This document shows, piece by piece, positions 43,197-51,764 of a stretch of 64,000 nucleotides of DNA (positions are counted from its first letter, which is position 1; the number at the start of each line of letters is the position of its first letter). The notes below the pieces were generated by a model. That model had not been told where the DNA came from. It was given only the letters and a program-made list of their open reading frames with translations, and did no database searches. Both the position numbers and the translations under genes were made by a program. The DNA is taken from assembly GCA_029782215.1 (NCBI GenBank), contig JAKOVD010000110.1, positions 1 through 64,000 on the forward strand. Reading direction: 5' to 3'. Origin of the DNA: Chloroflexota bacterium (GTDB taxonomy: Bacteria; Chloroflexota; Anaerolineae; J102).

Positions 43197-44524
43197 CCTA
43201 CGGCAGAAACTCTGAACCCGCGCCCAACGCCTCTTCCAACGACTCCTCCTCGGGCATGGGGGGCTTCACCAAGGGCGGCAGCCCGCTTCTCCGCTATCTC
43301 CTGGTGTTCGGGGTCGGCGCCTTGATCGGCCTGGTATTGTTTGGCTGGATCCTGTTCCCCGTGCGCTGGACGCAGACGCTGCCCAGTGACCTGCGCGGGG
43401 ATGCCCAGGAAGACTACTTGCGCCTGGTTGCCGACTCCTATGCCGGCAGCGGTGACCTGCCGGCGGCGATCCAACGCCTGGAGTACTGGTCGCCGCAGCA
43501 GTCCACGGAGATGTACAACAGGCTGGCGGACAAGTTCACGGCGGCGGGTGATACCGCCACAGCCGAGCGGCTGCGCGCCGTCGCCGAGGATACGAACCTG
43601 ATCCGGACAAATAAAGCCACGCTGCCTCCTCCCACCGGCACCGTGACGCCCTCCCCCAACAGCGGCCAGTACACACGCCGCGCCAGCAACCTGAACCTGT
43701 TCCTCTATCTTTTTGCCGCCCTCATCATCCTGGCGCTGCTGATCGTCATCGCCCGTTCGCTGCGCGTCCCACTGCTTCAGGGTCGCCTTGGCCGCTCGCA
43801 GCCGGGCCCGGCACAGGCCCCCCCTCCGGCCAAACGGCAAGCGCAGCCCCCCGCGTCTGCCCCTCGCTCACCCAGTGCCCAGGCGCCTGACCGCTACACG
43901 GCCGCGCCTCCCCCATCCGCCGCCGTGCGCGACGCCGGTCCCGCTCCTTCCGTATCCAAGCCCGGAACCTCACCCGGCGCGCCCACATCACGTCCTTCAC
44001 AGCCAGCGCCTGCCCCCGACCGCGGGACGGCCCCGCCCCCACCTCCGGCCCGCCCCGCCCCCCCAGCACCTGCACCCTTCCTGGCCCCCAGCTCGGCGGG
44101 CGGCGCCCGCGGCCTCAGCGCCGCCGAGGTCTTCCGCTTCACCGGCGACCCCAACTACAACGAGGTGCGCGAGATCGCCCAACACAACGAATACCTGGGC
44201 GAATATGGGATGGGAGCCGGCTATGGTGGCCAGGACAACCCCGATGCCACCTATACCATGGAAGTCTGGCTCTTCGACAAGAGCGACATCCGCACGGTCA
44301 CAGCCGTCCTGCTTCCGCCCGAGGTCTACAACGACGCCGAGTTGCGCACCCAGGCCGCCGGCAGCGCCACCCCAGTTCTTCTCGCCAATGGCGCCGCCAT
44401 CCAGCTCCAGACCAACCAGTTGATCGTCGAGGGCCGCATCCGCAGGGTGGCTTTCGGTCGCACCGACAGCGAAGGCACCCCCATCAGCCAGCTCGAGGTC
44501 GAAATGACTGGACGCACCCGCTGA
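43193..44524 (+). CDS. Membrane protein with Pro-rich linker and conserved C-terminal domain
   Basis: A 443-residue protein overlapping the xer stop by 4 bases (ATGA). A transmembrane helix near 33-55, a TPR-like helical region outside (LRLVADSYAGSGDLPAAIQRLEYW), a second helix near 168-185, then a 120-residue Pro/Ala-rich stretch and a folded C-terminal domain (about 310-443; DPNYNEVREIAQHNEYLGEYGMGAGYG, QTNQLIVEGRIRRVAFG). Not recognised; a membrane-anchored scaffold with a cytosolic end is plausible from topology. Confidence 0.75.
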   Translation: MTYGRNSEPAPNASSNDSSSGMGGFTKGGSPLLRYLLVFGVGALIGLVLFGWILFPVRWTQTLPSDLRGDAQEDYLRLVADSYAGSGDLPAAIQRLEYWSPQQSTEMYNRLADKFTAAGDTATAERLRAVAEDTNLIRTNKATLPPPTGTVTPSPNSGQYTRRASNLNLFLYLFAALIILALLIVIARSLRVPLLQGRLGRSQPGPAQAPPPAKRQAQPPASAPRSPSAQAPDRYTAAPPPSAAVRDAGPAPSVSKPGTSPGAPTSRPSQPAPAPDRGTAPPPPPARPAPPAPAPFLAPSSAGGARGLSAAEVFRFTGDPNYNEVREIAQHNEYLGEYGMGAGYGGQDNPDATYTMEVWLFDKSDIRTVTAVLLPPEVYNDAELRTQAAGSATPVLLANGAAIQLQTNQLIVEGRIRRVAFGRTDSEGTPISQLEVEMTGRTR

Positions 44525-44536
44525 CCCCTCTCCATC

Positions 44537-44671
44537 TGTCATGCTGAGTGGGTCCTTCGGCCAGCCATCGCCATCCGCCAACCCCAGCGAAGCATCTCGC
44601 TCCTCCTTATGTCATGCTGAGTGGGTCCTTCGCCCAGCCCCCACCATCGCCCAACCCCAACGAAGCATCTC
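44537..44671 (+). repeat. Two tandem 62-bp copies of the dispersed repeat, 73-bp period
   Basis: 44537-44598 and 44610-44671 each start TGTCATGCTGA and end GAAGCATCTC, exactly 62 bases as in the copies near 10.4 kb. They fill the gap between convergent genes. Confidence 0.9.
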
Positions 44672-44717
44672 GCCCCTCGCTGTGTGCCGGCAAGCCCACA
44701 AAGCCCCGCCGGCCCCC

Positions 44718-45884
44718 TTATACCCGCTCTTCCGGGTCAAACAGCCGCTGGTACTCCTGGATCGCATAGCGGTCCGTCATCCCAGCCAGGTAGTCACACA
44801 ACACGCGGTGCAGCCCCTCTCCTGATTGCTCCACCTTCGCCAGCGTCGGCGGCGGAAGCTGGCGGGGCTCTCTCACATAGGCATCGAACAAGCGGGTCAG
44901 GATCATCTCAGCCTTGCTCGCCATCCGCACCACGCGGTAGCCGCGGTAGAACGTCTGGTAAAGGTACCGCTTCTGCACGGCGTTGGCCAGTGCCAGTTCC
45001 GGGCTGAAGCCTGCAAGGTTCTCGCCCACCTGGCGAAGCTCATCCACCGAGCCGATGCCGGCAGCTTGGAGCTGGACCGACGTGTGCTCGATCGCATCCG
45101 TCACCTCGATCCCGACCAGTCGCCGGATGATGCGGGCGCGCAGCAGGGCGTCAAGTCGCGCCGGCTGGTACGGTTGCTCCAGCGAGTCCATCACGCGCTG
45201 CCACAGCGGTTGACCCGCCAGGTCGCCCACGTCCAGGATGCCGGCATAGAGCCCATCGTCCAGGTCGCTCGTATTCCAGGCCAGCTCGTCGGCCACGTTC
45301 GCAAGCTGGCACTCCAGCGTACCTGCCAGATCAGGCTCATAGCCCTGGGCATTGGTCGTGTCATAGTCCGTATCATGCTTGACCAGGCCCTCCCGCACCT
45401 CGTAGCTCAGGTTCAGCCCTGGGAAATCGGGAAAGCGTTCCTCCAGGCGCTCGATGATCCGCATCGTCTGCCGCTGGTGATCGAAGCCGCCGTGGCCAAC
45501 CATGAGCTGGTCCAGCACGTGCTCGCCGGTGTGTCCAAACGGCGGGTGGCCGATGTCATGGGCCAGGCAGATGGCCTCGGTCAGATCCTCGTTGGCGCCG
45601 AGCGCCCGCGCCAGCGTCCGGCCCAACTGCGCCACCTCCATCGTATGGGTCAGCCGGTTGCGGTAGTGATCCCCCTCGTGGTAGACGAACACCTGGGTCT
45701 TGTAGGCCAAACGCCGGAAGGCCGTGGTGTGCAGGATGCGGTCTCGATCCTTCTGGTAGACCGACCGGTACCCGGACTCATCCTCCTCATGCACGCGGCC
45801 CCGCGTCGCCGCGCTCTTCATTCCCCACGGCGCCAACATCTCCAATTCGCGGGCTTCAAGCAACTCACGCGTGATCATCGACAT
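44718..45884 (-). CDS. dgt: dGTP triphosphohydrolase (dGTPase)
   Basis: A 388-residue HD-domain protein hydrolysing dGTP to deoxyguanosine and triphosphate, controlling nucleotide pools. Metal ligands: His in RNRLTHTMEVAQLGR, the HD pair in CLAHDIGHPPFGHTGE, and a later Asp in NVADELAWNTSDLDDGLYA. RDRILHTTAFRRLAYKTQVF is the standard dNTPase opening. The C-terminal half is the helical domain of deoxyguanosinetriphosphate triphosphohydrolase-like proteins. Monocistronic; the tandem repeat follows it. Confidence 0.93.
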   Translation of the reverse strand: MSMITRELLEARELEMLAPWGMKSAATRGRVHEEDESGYRSVYQKDRDRILHTTAFRRLAYKTQVFVYHEGDHYRNRLTHTMEVAQLGRTLARALGANEDLTEAICLAHDIGHPPFGHTGEHVLDQLMVGHGGFDHQRQTMRIIERLEERFPDFPGLNLSYEVREGLVKHDTDYDTTNAQGYEPDLAGTLECQLANVADELAWNTSDLDDGLYAGILDVGDLAGQPLWQRVMDSLEQPYQPARLDALLRARIIRRLVGIEVTDAIEHTSVQLQAAGIGSVDELRQVGENLAGFSPELALANAVQKRYLYQTFYRGYRVVRMASKAEMILTRLFDAYVREPRQLPPPTLAKVEQSGEGLHRVLCDYLAGMTDRYAIQEYQRLFDPEERV

Positions 45885-45962
45885 AGGGCAAATGGACTGG
45901 ACTGGCGATCAGTAGTTCCCAGGATACGAAGCGCATGCACGTGCATTCCAACGCCGTTCAGT

Positions 45963-46388
45963 TTAGCACAGGCGCGAAGGCAGGCCAACGACATTCGATC
46001 GGGGCAACGCCACCAGGTGCGCCGGGCAGCCCTCCCGGCAGTCGCTGCTGCCGAAGCCCGGCGCAGGCACGGTGGTCCCTGGCAGCGCCAACAGCCGCCG
46101 CACCCAGGCGCATTCCCGCCGCTCCTCGCCCACCTCGCTCTCCCAGGCGACGGGCGTACACACCGTCGTCAGGTAGTCGATGTGCCAGTGCAGACGCTTG
46201 TCGCGCCGCAGATGGCGCTCCAGGCGGCGCCGCAGCCCCCCCGGTCCCATCGCCGAGCCCACGTACGCCAGCCACCCTGCCGGCAGCAGAACGCGCCCCA
46301 GACGCCCGGCGTCAAGCTCAAGCGGCTCCTCCAACCTGAACTGGAGAAGATAGGCGCCCCACGCGCCCACGGGCGGCAGCCCTCGCAT
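45963..46388 (-). CDS. DUF123 / GIY-YIG-like nuclease family protein
   Basis: A 141-residue protein; the frame is open to 46538, but the ATG at 46388 starts the domain. WGAYLLQFRLEEPLEL, VLLPAGWLAYVGSAMGPGGLRRRLERHLR, LHWHIDYLTTV and the Cys/Ser-rich tail (GFGSSDCREGCPAHLVAL) match DUF123, a GIY-YIG-like nuclease fold also found fused to endonuclease III. Likely a DNA-related endonuclease. Its start is divergent from the his operon promoter, only 40 bases away. Confidence 0.85.
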   Translation of the reverse strand: MRGLPPVGAWGAYLLQFRLEEPLELDAGRLGRVLLPAGWLAYVGSAMGPGGLRRRLERHLRRDKRLHWHIDYLTTVCTPVAWESEVGEERRECAWVRRLLALPGTTVPAPGFGSSDCREGCPAHLVALPRSNVVGLPSRLC

Positions 46389-46427
46389 GGTATCATACAG
46401 GTCCACGCATCCATGATAACACCTGCT

Positions 46428-46456
46428 TTGACAGAAGCCCTTGCCCCTGTTATAGT
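46428..46456 (+). promoter_or_regulatory. Promoter of the his operon
   Basis: TTGACA (46428-46433), exactly 17 bases, TATAGT (46451-46456). Predicted transcription start near 46463, leaving about 13 bases before the leader-peptide ATG and about 235 bases before hisZ. Confidence 0.88.
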
Positions 46457-46475
46457 GCGCGGCAGTACAAACCGT

Positions 46476-46544
46476 ATGGTCGTCGCCCTTTCCCACTCCT
46501 GCGCCGCTGTGCGTCCCACCTGCAGCACCCATCACCACACCTGA
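46476..46544 (+). CDS. hisL: his operon leader peptide
   Basis: A 22-codon reading frame (ATG 46476, TGA 46542-46544) whose last residues are S-T-H-H-H-T, encoded ACC CAT CAC CAC ACC before the stop, with one further His at codon 7 (CAC 46494-46496). It starts about 13 bases after the predicted transcript start without a clear Shine-Dalgarno. Position, size and the run of three consecutive His codons immediately before a stem and terminator are the signature of ribosome-mediated attenuation. When His-tRNA is scarce the ribosome would stall at 46530-46538. Naming by analogy with enterobacterial hisL. Confidence 0.8.
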   Translation: MVVALSHSCAAVRPTCSTHHHT

Positions 46545-46619
46545 TCGGGTGAGAGCGGCCGCGCAAGGGCGCTCTGGCTGCGCTCACCCGAAAAGACTAG
46601 CGTCCTCGCTAGTCTTTTT
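46545..46619 (+). terminator. Attenuator of the his operon (anti-antiterminator stem plus intrinsic terminator)
   Basis: Starting at the base after the leader stop, 46545-46560 pairs with 46575-46590 (14 Watson-Crick pairs, one G-U, one mismatch). Directly next, 46591-46601 pairs with 46606-46616 around a TCCT loop and is followed by TTT, a strong intrinsic terminator 80 bases before hisZ. An alternative 8-bp helix, 46565-46572 with 46598-46605 (AGGGCGCT/AGCGTCCT), would break the terminator and is a candidate antiterminator. Confidence 0.82.
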
Positions 46620-46663
46620 TGTTTCCCGGCCCCTCCCAAACCCCGCCACCGGCCACTACTCAC

Positions 46664-46691
46664 CCAACGTTGAACGTTCAACGTTCAACGC
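46664..46691. repeat. Word-like repeat (CAACGTT units) before hisZ
   Basis: CAACGTTGAACGTTCAACGTTCAACG-type DNA ends 8 bases before the hisZ ATG, in place of a Shine-Dalgarno; closely similar to 6335-6360. Confidence 0.75.
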
Positions 46692-46698
46692 TAAGCCC

Positions 46699-47940
46699 AT
46701 GTCCTCCCTCCCTCCCGCTCTTCCCCGCGGCGTCGCCGACATCTTCGGCGGTGCCGCTGTGGCCAAACGCCAGGCCGAAGCGGCGCTGCGCGAGCTGGCG
46801 CGGCGGTGGGCCTACGTCGAGGTCATCCCTCCCACCTTCGAGTACGCTGAGACGCTGGCCGCCGAGGCCGGAACGCAGTTGGCCGAGGAGTTGTACCGTT
46901 TCCTGGACCGCGATGGCCACGCCCTGGCCTTGCGCCCCGATCTGACCATTCCCACGGCCCGCCTGGCAGGCTCCAAGCTTGCCGACGAGCCGCTGCCGCT
47001 GCGTTTCTTCTACGCCGGCCCCGCCTTTCGCTACGAGGAACCCCGCGCCGGACGCCAGCGCGAGTTCTGGCAGGCTGGCGTCGAGATGATCGGCGCCCAG
47101 GGCGCCGACGCCGACGCCGAGGTGCTGGCCTTTGCCGCAACCTCCCTGCAGCTCCTGGGGCTGCCGGTCATCCAGTTCACGCTCGGCCACCTCGGCTACT
47201 TCCACGGTCTGCTCCAGCAGCTCGCCCTTGCGCCTGCAGAGGTCCAGACCCTGCACGATCTGCTGGACCGCAAGAGCCGGGATGGCCTGGAAGCCTTTGC
47301 CAGTATGCAGGGCTTGTGCGGCGACGACCAGGCGGCGGTGACCGGTCTGCTCGACCTCTCCGGCCAACCCGCGGACGAGGTGCTCGATCGCGCCGCCCGC
47401 CTGACCCGCAACGAAGTGATGGGGCAGGCCGTAGCTCACCTGGCCGCCGTCGTCGCACGTTTGCAGCACTACGGCGTCGCCCCCTACTTTGCCATCGACC
47501 TCGCCGACGTGCGCGGCATGGACTACTACACCGGCATCACCTTCAAGGCCTACACCACGGCCATCGGCTTCTCGGTCGTCAACGGGGGACGCTACGACAA
47601 CCTGGTGGGGCACTTCGGCGCCGCCCGTCCCGCCGTGGGCTGCGCCTTCTACCTCGACCGCATTCTCCTGGCCCGCGCCCGCCAGTCCGGTCCCACCCCT
47701 GAACCTGTCTCCGACTTGCTCATCCACCCCTGCTCGTGCGGGACCTACGTCGCCCTGGCCAGACAGGCCCGCGCCGCCGGCCTTGTCGTCGCCCTGGCTC
47801 TGGACCCTGACCAGGCGCGGGCCGCGCTCGTCCGGGTCCGCTGCACCTGCGACGACCGGGTTTTCATTGAGAAAGACGGCGGCAGCGAAGCCCACACGCT
47901 CGACACCTGGCTCTCTTATGTTGACCGTCGCCCTGCCTAA
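46699..47940 (+). CDS. hisZ: ATP phosphoribosyltransferase regulatory subunit
   Basis: A 413-residue HisRS-like protein lacking aminoacylation function; it binds the short HisG to form the active, His-sensitive first enzyme of histidine synthesis. Class II core motifs are visible: VEVIPPTFEYAETL, LALRPDLTIPTARL, LRFFYAGPAFRYEEP and the third-motif-like GRYDNLVGHFG. Chosen start: ATG 46699, after the attenuator; the frame is open upstream across it. First structural gene of the his operon; its 3' end overlaps hisG by 23 bases. Confidence 0.93.
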   Translation: MSSLPPALPRGVADIFGGAAVAKRQAEAALRELARRWAYVEVIPPTFEYAETLAAEAGTQLAEELYRFLDRDGHALALRPDLTIPTARLAGSKLADEPLPLRFFYAGPAFRYEEPRAGRQREFWQAGVEMIGAQGADADAEVLAFAATSLQLLGLPVIQFTLGHLGYFHGLLQQLALAPAEVQTLHDLLDRKSRDGLEAFASMQGLCGDDQAAVTGLLDLSGQPADEVLDRAARLTRNEVMGQAVAHLAAVVARLQHYGVAPYFAIDLADVRGMDYYTGITFKAYTTAIGFSVVNGGRYDNLVGHFGAARPAVGCAFYLDRILLARARQSGPTPEPVSDLLIHPCSCGTYVALARQARAAGLVVALALDPDQARAALVRVRCTCDDRVFIEKDGGSEAHTLDTWLSYVDRRPA

Positions 47941-48580
47941 GGGCCGTCTCACCGCCGACGCCCTGGCCTGGATGGACCGCGCCGGATGGCCGCTGCCCGC
48001 GGGCGGCGATGGCCGGCGGTTGGTGGTGCCCAGCACCGACGGCACGCTCAGCTACGTCATGGCCAAGCCAATGGATGTGCCTGTGTTCGTCGAACAGGGC
48101 GCCGCCGACCTGGGCATCGCCGGCCTGGACGTGCTGCGAGAGCGCAACGCCGATGTCTTTGAGCCCCTGCGCCTGCCCTTTGGCTACTGCCGCCTTTCGG
48201 TGGCCGCACCCGCCGCCCGCCCCGAACGTCCTCTGCGCCTCGAGATCAACCCCCGCGTCGCCACCAAGTATCCCCGCCTCACAGAAGCCTTCTTCCGGCA
48301 GCGCGGCGTTGCGGCCGAGCTCATCGTCCTCAGCGGCTCGGTGGAGCTGGCGCCCCTCGTCAACCTGGCGGACCTCATCGTCGACATGGTCGAAACGGGC
48401 CACACCCTCGCCGCCAACGGCCTGATCGAACGCCGCACCCTCCTGGACTCCCAGGCCATCCTGATCGTCAACCGCGCCAGCTACCGTCTCCACACCGCTG
48501 CCATCGAGCATCTGATCGATTCTCTCCGCCACGTCGTGCTGACGGCTGGAGAGAGGACCACACGCCCAAAAGACCAGTAG
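47918..48580 (+). CDS. hisG: ATP phosphoribosyltransferase, short form
   Basis: A 220-residue HisG of the short type (no C-terminal regulatory domain), matching the presence of hisZ. It condenses ATP and PRPP to phosphoribosyl-ATP. LTVALPKGRL at the N-terminus, ADLGIAGLDVLRE near residue 70, and the PRPP loop in LADLIVDMVETGHTLAANGL. Start ATG 47918 is inside hisZ, suggesting translational coupling that would keep the two subunits balanced. Confidence 0.93.
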   Translation: MLTVALPKGRLTADALAWMDRAGWPLPAGGDGRRLVVPSTDGTLSYVMAKPMDVPVFVEQGAADLGIAGLDVLRERNADVFEPLRLPFGYCRLSVAAPAARPERPLRLEINPRVATKYPRLTEAFFRQRGVAAELIVLSGSVELAPLVNLADLIVDMVETGHTLAANGLIERRTLLDSQAILIVNRASYRLHTAAIEHLIDSLRHVVLTAGERTTRPKDQ

Positions 48581-48607
48581 ACCTCGCAAACCCGGTCTCC
48601 CGGCCTC

Positions 48608-48651
48608 GCGTTCCCCAATCCGCAGTTCGCAATTCGCATTCCCCAATTCCC
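48608..48651. repeat. Word-like repeat (GCAATTC/CCAATTCC units) before hisD
   Basis: Degenerate repeats of the words CCAATCCGCAGTTCGCAATTC and CCCCAATTCC end 3 bases before the hisD ATG. Confidence 0.7.
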
Positions 48652-48654
48652 TCC

Positions 48655-49980
48655 ATGCTCTTCCCCATCTACGACCTCCCCACGGCCCAAAGCAGCATTC
48701 TCCAGCGTCGTTCCTGGGCCGAGACCACCTACCCTGCCAGTCTGCTGGACCGCATCCAGGCGCTCTTCGGCGAACCGTTGGCGCCTGCAAATGCGGTCGA
48801 CCGCATCCTGGCAGACGTCCGCACTCGCGGTGATGCGGCGCTGCACGACTGGTCCCGGCGCATCGATGGGGCTGCCGGCGCCCTCCTGCGGGTCCCGGAC
48901 AGCGAAATCCAGGCCAGCCTGCAGCGGATTGACCCGGCGCTGCGCCAGGCACTCGCGCGGTCTGCCGACCGCATTGCCGCCTTCCACCGCCGCCAGCCGG
49001 CGCATTCGTGGATGCACGTTGACGGCGACGGCACGCTCGGCCAGATCGTTCGCCCCCTGGCCTCTGCCGGTGTCTACGTGCCCGGCGGCACGGCTCCCCT
49101 GCCCTCATCGCTGCTCATGGCAGCCGTCGTTGCCAGGGTCGCCGGGGTCGAAACCGTGATTGCCTGCTCTCCAACCGACCGCGTGACCGGCCAGGTGCCC
49201 GACGTCGTGCTCGCCGCCGCCGCCATTGCCGGCGTGGACGCCTTGTTCGCCCTCGGCGGCGCCCAGGCCATCGCCGCCATGGCCTTTGGCACCGAGTCCG
49301 TGCCGCGCGTCGACAAGATCGTCGGCCCTGGCGGCTTGTTTGTCACGCTGGCCAAGCGTGCGGTCTTTGGCGCCGTCGGCATCGATGGGCTGCCCGGGCC
49401 CACCGAGACCGTAGTGGTTGCCGACGCCAGCGCCGGCCCTGAACGGGTGGCCGCCGACCTGCTGGCGCAGGCCGAGCATGACGTTCTGGCGACGGCCATC
49501 CTGCTCACCCCCAGCGTCGAGCTTGCAGGCGCCGTGCAGGCGGCCATCGCCCGCCGGCTTGAGGACCTGAGCCGGGCCGAGATCATCGCCGTGTCGCTGG
49601 CAGGCCGCGGCGGCGCCGTGATCACGCCCGACCTCCCCTCGGCCATAGCCCAGGCCAACCTGTTTGCACCTGAACATCTGTGTCTGTCCGTTGCCAGTCC
49701 CTGGGACTGGGTGCCCAGCATTCGCAACGCCGGCGGCATCTTCGTGGGCGAATACAGCTTTGAGGTGCTGGGCGACTACATCGCCGGCCCCAGCCACATC
49801 ATGCCCACGGAGGGCACCGCCCGCTACGCCTCGCCCCTGAACGTCGAAGACTTCGTGAAGCGCATCAGCCTGGTGGGACTGACGCCCCAGGCCAGCGCGG
49901 CGCTGAGTCCGATCGCGGCCGCGCTGGCCGAGGCTGAGGGGCTGGACGCTCACGCCGCCTCGGCCCGCGCGCGCATCTGA
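48655..49980 (+). CDS. hisD: Histidinol dehydrogenase
   Basis: A 441-residue zinc-dependent enzyme oxidising L-histidinol to L-histidine in two NAD-linked steps. Conserved segments: [60 protein letters not shown], and the zinc/catalytic region [11 protein letters not shown] followed by [14 protein letters not shown] and GPSHIMPT with a zinc-ligand His. Full length for the family. Preceded by the word-like repeat instead of a Shine-Dalgarno. Confidence 0.95.
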   Translation: MLFPIYDLPTAQSSILQRRSWAETTYPASLLDRIQALFGEPLAPANAVDRILADVRTRGDAALHDWSRRIDGAAGALLRVPDSEIQASLQRIDPALRQALARSADRIAAFHRRQPAHSWMHVDGDGTLGQIVRPLASAGVYVPGGTAPLPSSLLMAAVVARVAGVETVIACSPTDRVTGQVPDVVLAAAAIAGVDALFALGGAQAIAAMAFGTESVPRVDKIVGPGGLFVTLAKRAVFGAVGIDGLPGPTETVVVADASAGPERVAADLLAQAEHDVLATAILLTPSVELAGAVQAAIARRLEDLSRAEIIAVSLAGRGGAVITPDLPSAIAQANLFAPEHLCLSVASPWDWVPSIRNAGGIFVGEYSFEVLGDYIAGPSHIMPTEGTARYASPLNVEDFVKRISLVGLTPQASAALSPIAAALAEAEGLDAHAASARARI

Positions 49981-49999
49981 CCACCCCACCTCCCAGCTC

Positions 50000-51169
50000 A
50001 TGGCAACTCCATCCTCTCGCAGCACTCAGTCCGCAATTCGCAATCCGCCATTCGGCATTCCCCAAGTCCGCTCCGACATCGCCCGCATGGAGGAGTACAC
50101 GCCGGTGCAGCCCTTTGAGGTGCTGAGCCAGCGGCTGGGGCGGGCGCCGGACGCCATCGTCAAGCTGGATGCCAATGAGAACCCTTACGGCCCCTCGCCG
50201 CGGGTAGCGGAGGCCCTGAGCCGCTTTCCCTGGTTCCACATCTATCCCGACCCACAGCAGGGCGCGCTGCGCGACGCCATCTCCGGCTATGTGGGCGTGC
50301 CCGCCGGGCACATCCTCCCCGGACACGGCGCCGACGAGCTGCTGGACTACCTCTGCCGGCTGTACCTCATGCCGGGCGGCAATGAGAGCAGCCGCGACGC
50401 CATCGTCAACTGCCCGCCTACCTTTGGCATGTACAGCTTCGACGCCAAGCTCAGCGGCGGTGTCGTCATCGACGTGCCCCGGAAAGAGGACTTCAGCCTG
50501 GACGTTGCCGCCATCGAAGCTGCCGTGCTCGGAGCTGATCCGGCCCCCAAGCTCCTCTTCCTGACCTCCCCCAACAACCCGGACGGCAGCCTGGTCCCCC
50601 TCAGCACGCTGCGCCGCCTTCTCGATCTGCCCGTGGTCGTGGTGGTGGACGAGGCCTACGTCGAATTTGCGTCGGGCGACGTCTCGGTCGCCCAATGGGT
50701 GCCGCAAACCCCCAACCTGATCGTCCTGCGCACCTTTTCGAAGTGGGCCGGGCTGGCCGGGCTGCGCCTTGGCTACGGCATCTTCCCCCTTGACATCATC
50801 CAGCACCTCTGGAAGTTCAAGCAGCCCTACAACGTCAACGTGGCGGCCACGGTGGCTGGCCTGGCGAGTCTGGAAGACGCCCCCCTGCTGCGCCAGCGCA
50901 TAGCCAGCCTGGTCGCCGAACGCGAACGTCTCCAGCGCGAATTGGCGAAGTTTTCGTTTCTGCGGCCGCTGCCCTCTCAAGCCAATTTTGTACTATGCGA
51001 ATCACTGTGCGTTCCGGCCCGCCAGGTGCAGCGAGCGCTCGCCGACCAGGGGGTGCTGGTTCGCTATTATGACAAGCCCGGCCTGCGCAACTTCATACGC
51101 GTCAGCGCCGGCCGCCCAGCCGATACGGATGCCCTGCTGCAGGCGCTGGGCTCACTAGGCATCGAGTGA
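50000..51169 (+). CDS. hisC: Histidinol-phosphate aminotransferase
   Basis: A 389-residue PLP enzyme transaminating imidazole-acetol phosphate to histidinol phosphate. [34 protein letters not shown] and [16 protein letters not shown] (PLP Lys) are all present. The first about 20 residues ([17 protein letters not shown]) are encoded by the AATTCGCAATCC repeat at 50028-50063 rather than by family sequence; the conserved part starts [21 protein letters not shown] 50087 (Met30) is an alternative start, but it would remove part of the conserved opening. No clear Shine-Dalgarno at 50000. Confidence 0.9.
   Translation: MATPSSRSTQSAIRNPPFGIPQVRSDIARMEEYTPVQPFEVLSQRLGRAPDAIVKLDANENPYGPSPRVAEALSRFPWFHIYPDPQQGALRDAISGYVGVPAGHILPGHGADELLDYLCRLYLMPGGNESSRDAIVNCPPTFGMYSFDAKLSGGVVIDVPRKEDFSLDVAAIEAAVLGADPAPKLLFLTSPNNPDGSLVPLSTLRRLLDLPVVVVVDEAYVEFASGDVSVAQWVPQTPNLIVLRTFSKWAGLAGLRLGYGIFPLDIIQHLWKFKQPYNVNVAATVAGLASLEDAPLLRQRIASLVAERERLQRELAKFSFLRPLPSQANFVLCESLCVPARQVQRALADQGVLVRYYDKPGLRNFIRVSAGRPADTDALLQALGSLGIE
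50028..50063. repeat. Word-like repeat inside the 5' coding end of hisC
   Basis: AGTCCGCAATTCGCAATCC-type words followed by CGCCATTCGGCATTCCCC. The same vocabulary appears at 48608-48651 and 53762-53812, but here it is translated. Confidence 0.75.
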
Positions 51170-51179
51170 CGATCCCAAC

Positions 51180-51764
51180 ATGGTCACAATCACCCGTACA
51201 ACCAAAGAGACAGACATTACCCTTGGCTTCGAGTTGAACGGCAGCGGCAAGGCCGAGGTCAACAGCGGCATCGGCTTCCTCGACCACATGTTGGTGCTGT
51301 TCGCCGGGCACGGCCTGTTCGACCTCACGCTGGCGGCCAGGGGGGATCTCCACATCGACGAGCACCACACGGTCGAAGACGTGGGCATCTGCCTGGGCCG
51401 CGCCATTGCCCAGGCCCTCGGCGACCGGTCGGGCATCGTTCGCACCGCCCACAGCTACATGCCGATGGACGAAGCCCTGGGCTTCGTTGCCATCGACCTC
51501 AGCGGCAGGCCCTACTGCGTGTTCGAGGCCGCCTGGCACACGCCGCGCATGGGTGGGCTGGGCACCGACCTGGTCGGGCACTTCTTTGAGTCTGTGGCGG
51601 TGCACGGAGCCATGAACCTCCACGCCCGCATCCTCTATGGCCGCAATGACCATCACCAGTGCGAGGCGCTCTTCAAGGCATTCGGACGGGCGCTGGATGC
51701 CGCCACGCGCCAGGACCCCCGACGCCAGGGCGTTCCCTCCACCAAGGGCACCTTGACTGTATGA
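51180..51764 (+). CDS. hisB: Imidazoleglycerol-phosphate dehydratase
   Basis: A 194-residue enzyme dehydrating imidazole-glycerol phosphate to imidazole-acetol phosphate. The Mn-binding His/Glu clusters are visible: [32 protein letters not shown], and later [15 protein letters not shown] and [17 protein letters not shown]. The second domain repeats the first, as expected. It lacks the phosphatase half seen in enterobacterial HisB. Starts 10 bases after hisC. Confidence 0.95.
   Translation: MVTITRTTKETDITLGFELNGSGKAEVNSGIGFLDHMLVLFAGHGLFDLTLAARGDLHIDEHHTVEDVGICLGRAIAQALGDRSGIVRTAHSYMPMDEALGFVAIDLSGRPYCVFEAAWHTPRMGGLGTDLVGHFFESVAVHGAMNLHARILYGRNDHHQCEALFKAFGRALDAATRQDPRRQGVPSTKGTLTV

Noticed and set aside
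44826..46544. A 572-codon open frame on the plus strand running over the dGTPase gene into the his leader
   Set aside because: It is the antisense of a well-defined HD-domain gene in a GC-rich genome; only its last 23 codons (the leader peptide) make biological sense.
46463..46700. T-box riboswitch before hisZ
   Set aside because: No conserved T-box sequence or specifier-loop architecture is seen; the short leader with a His-codon run explains the structure better.
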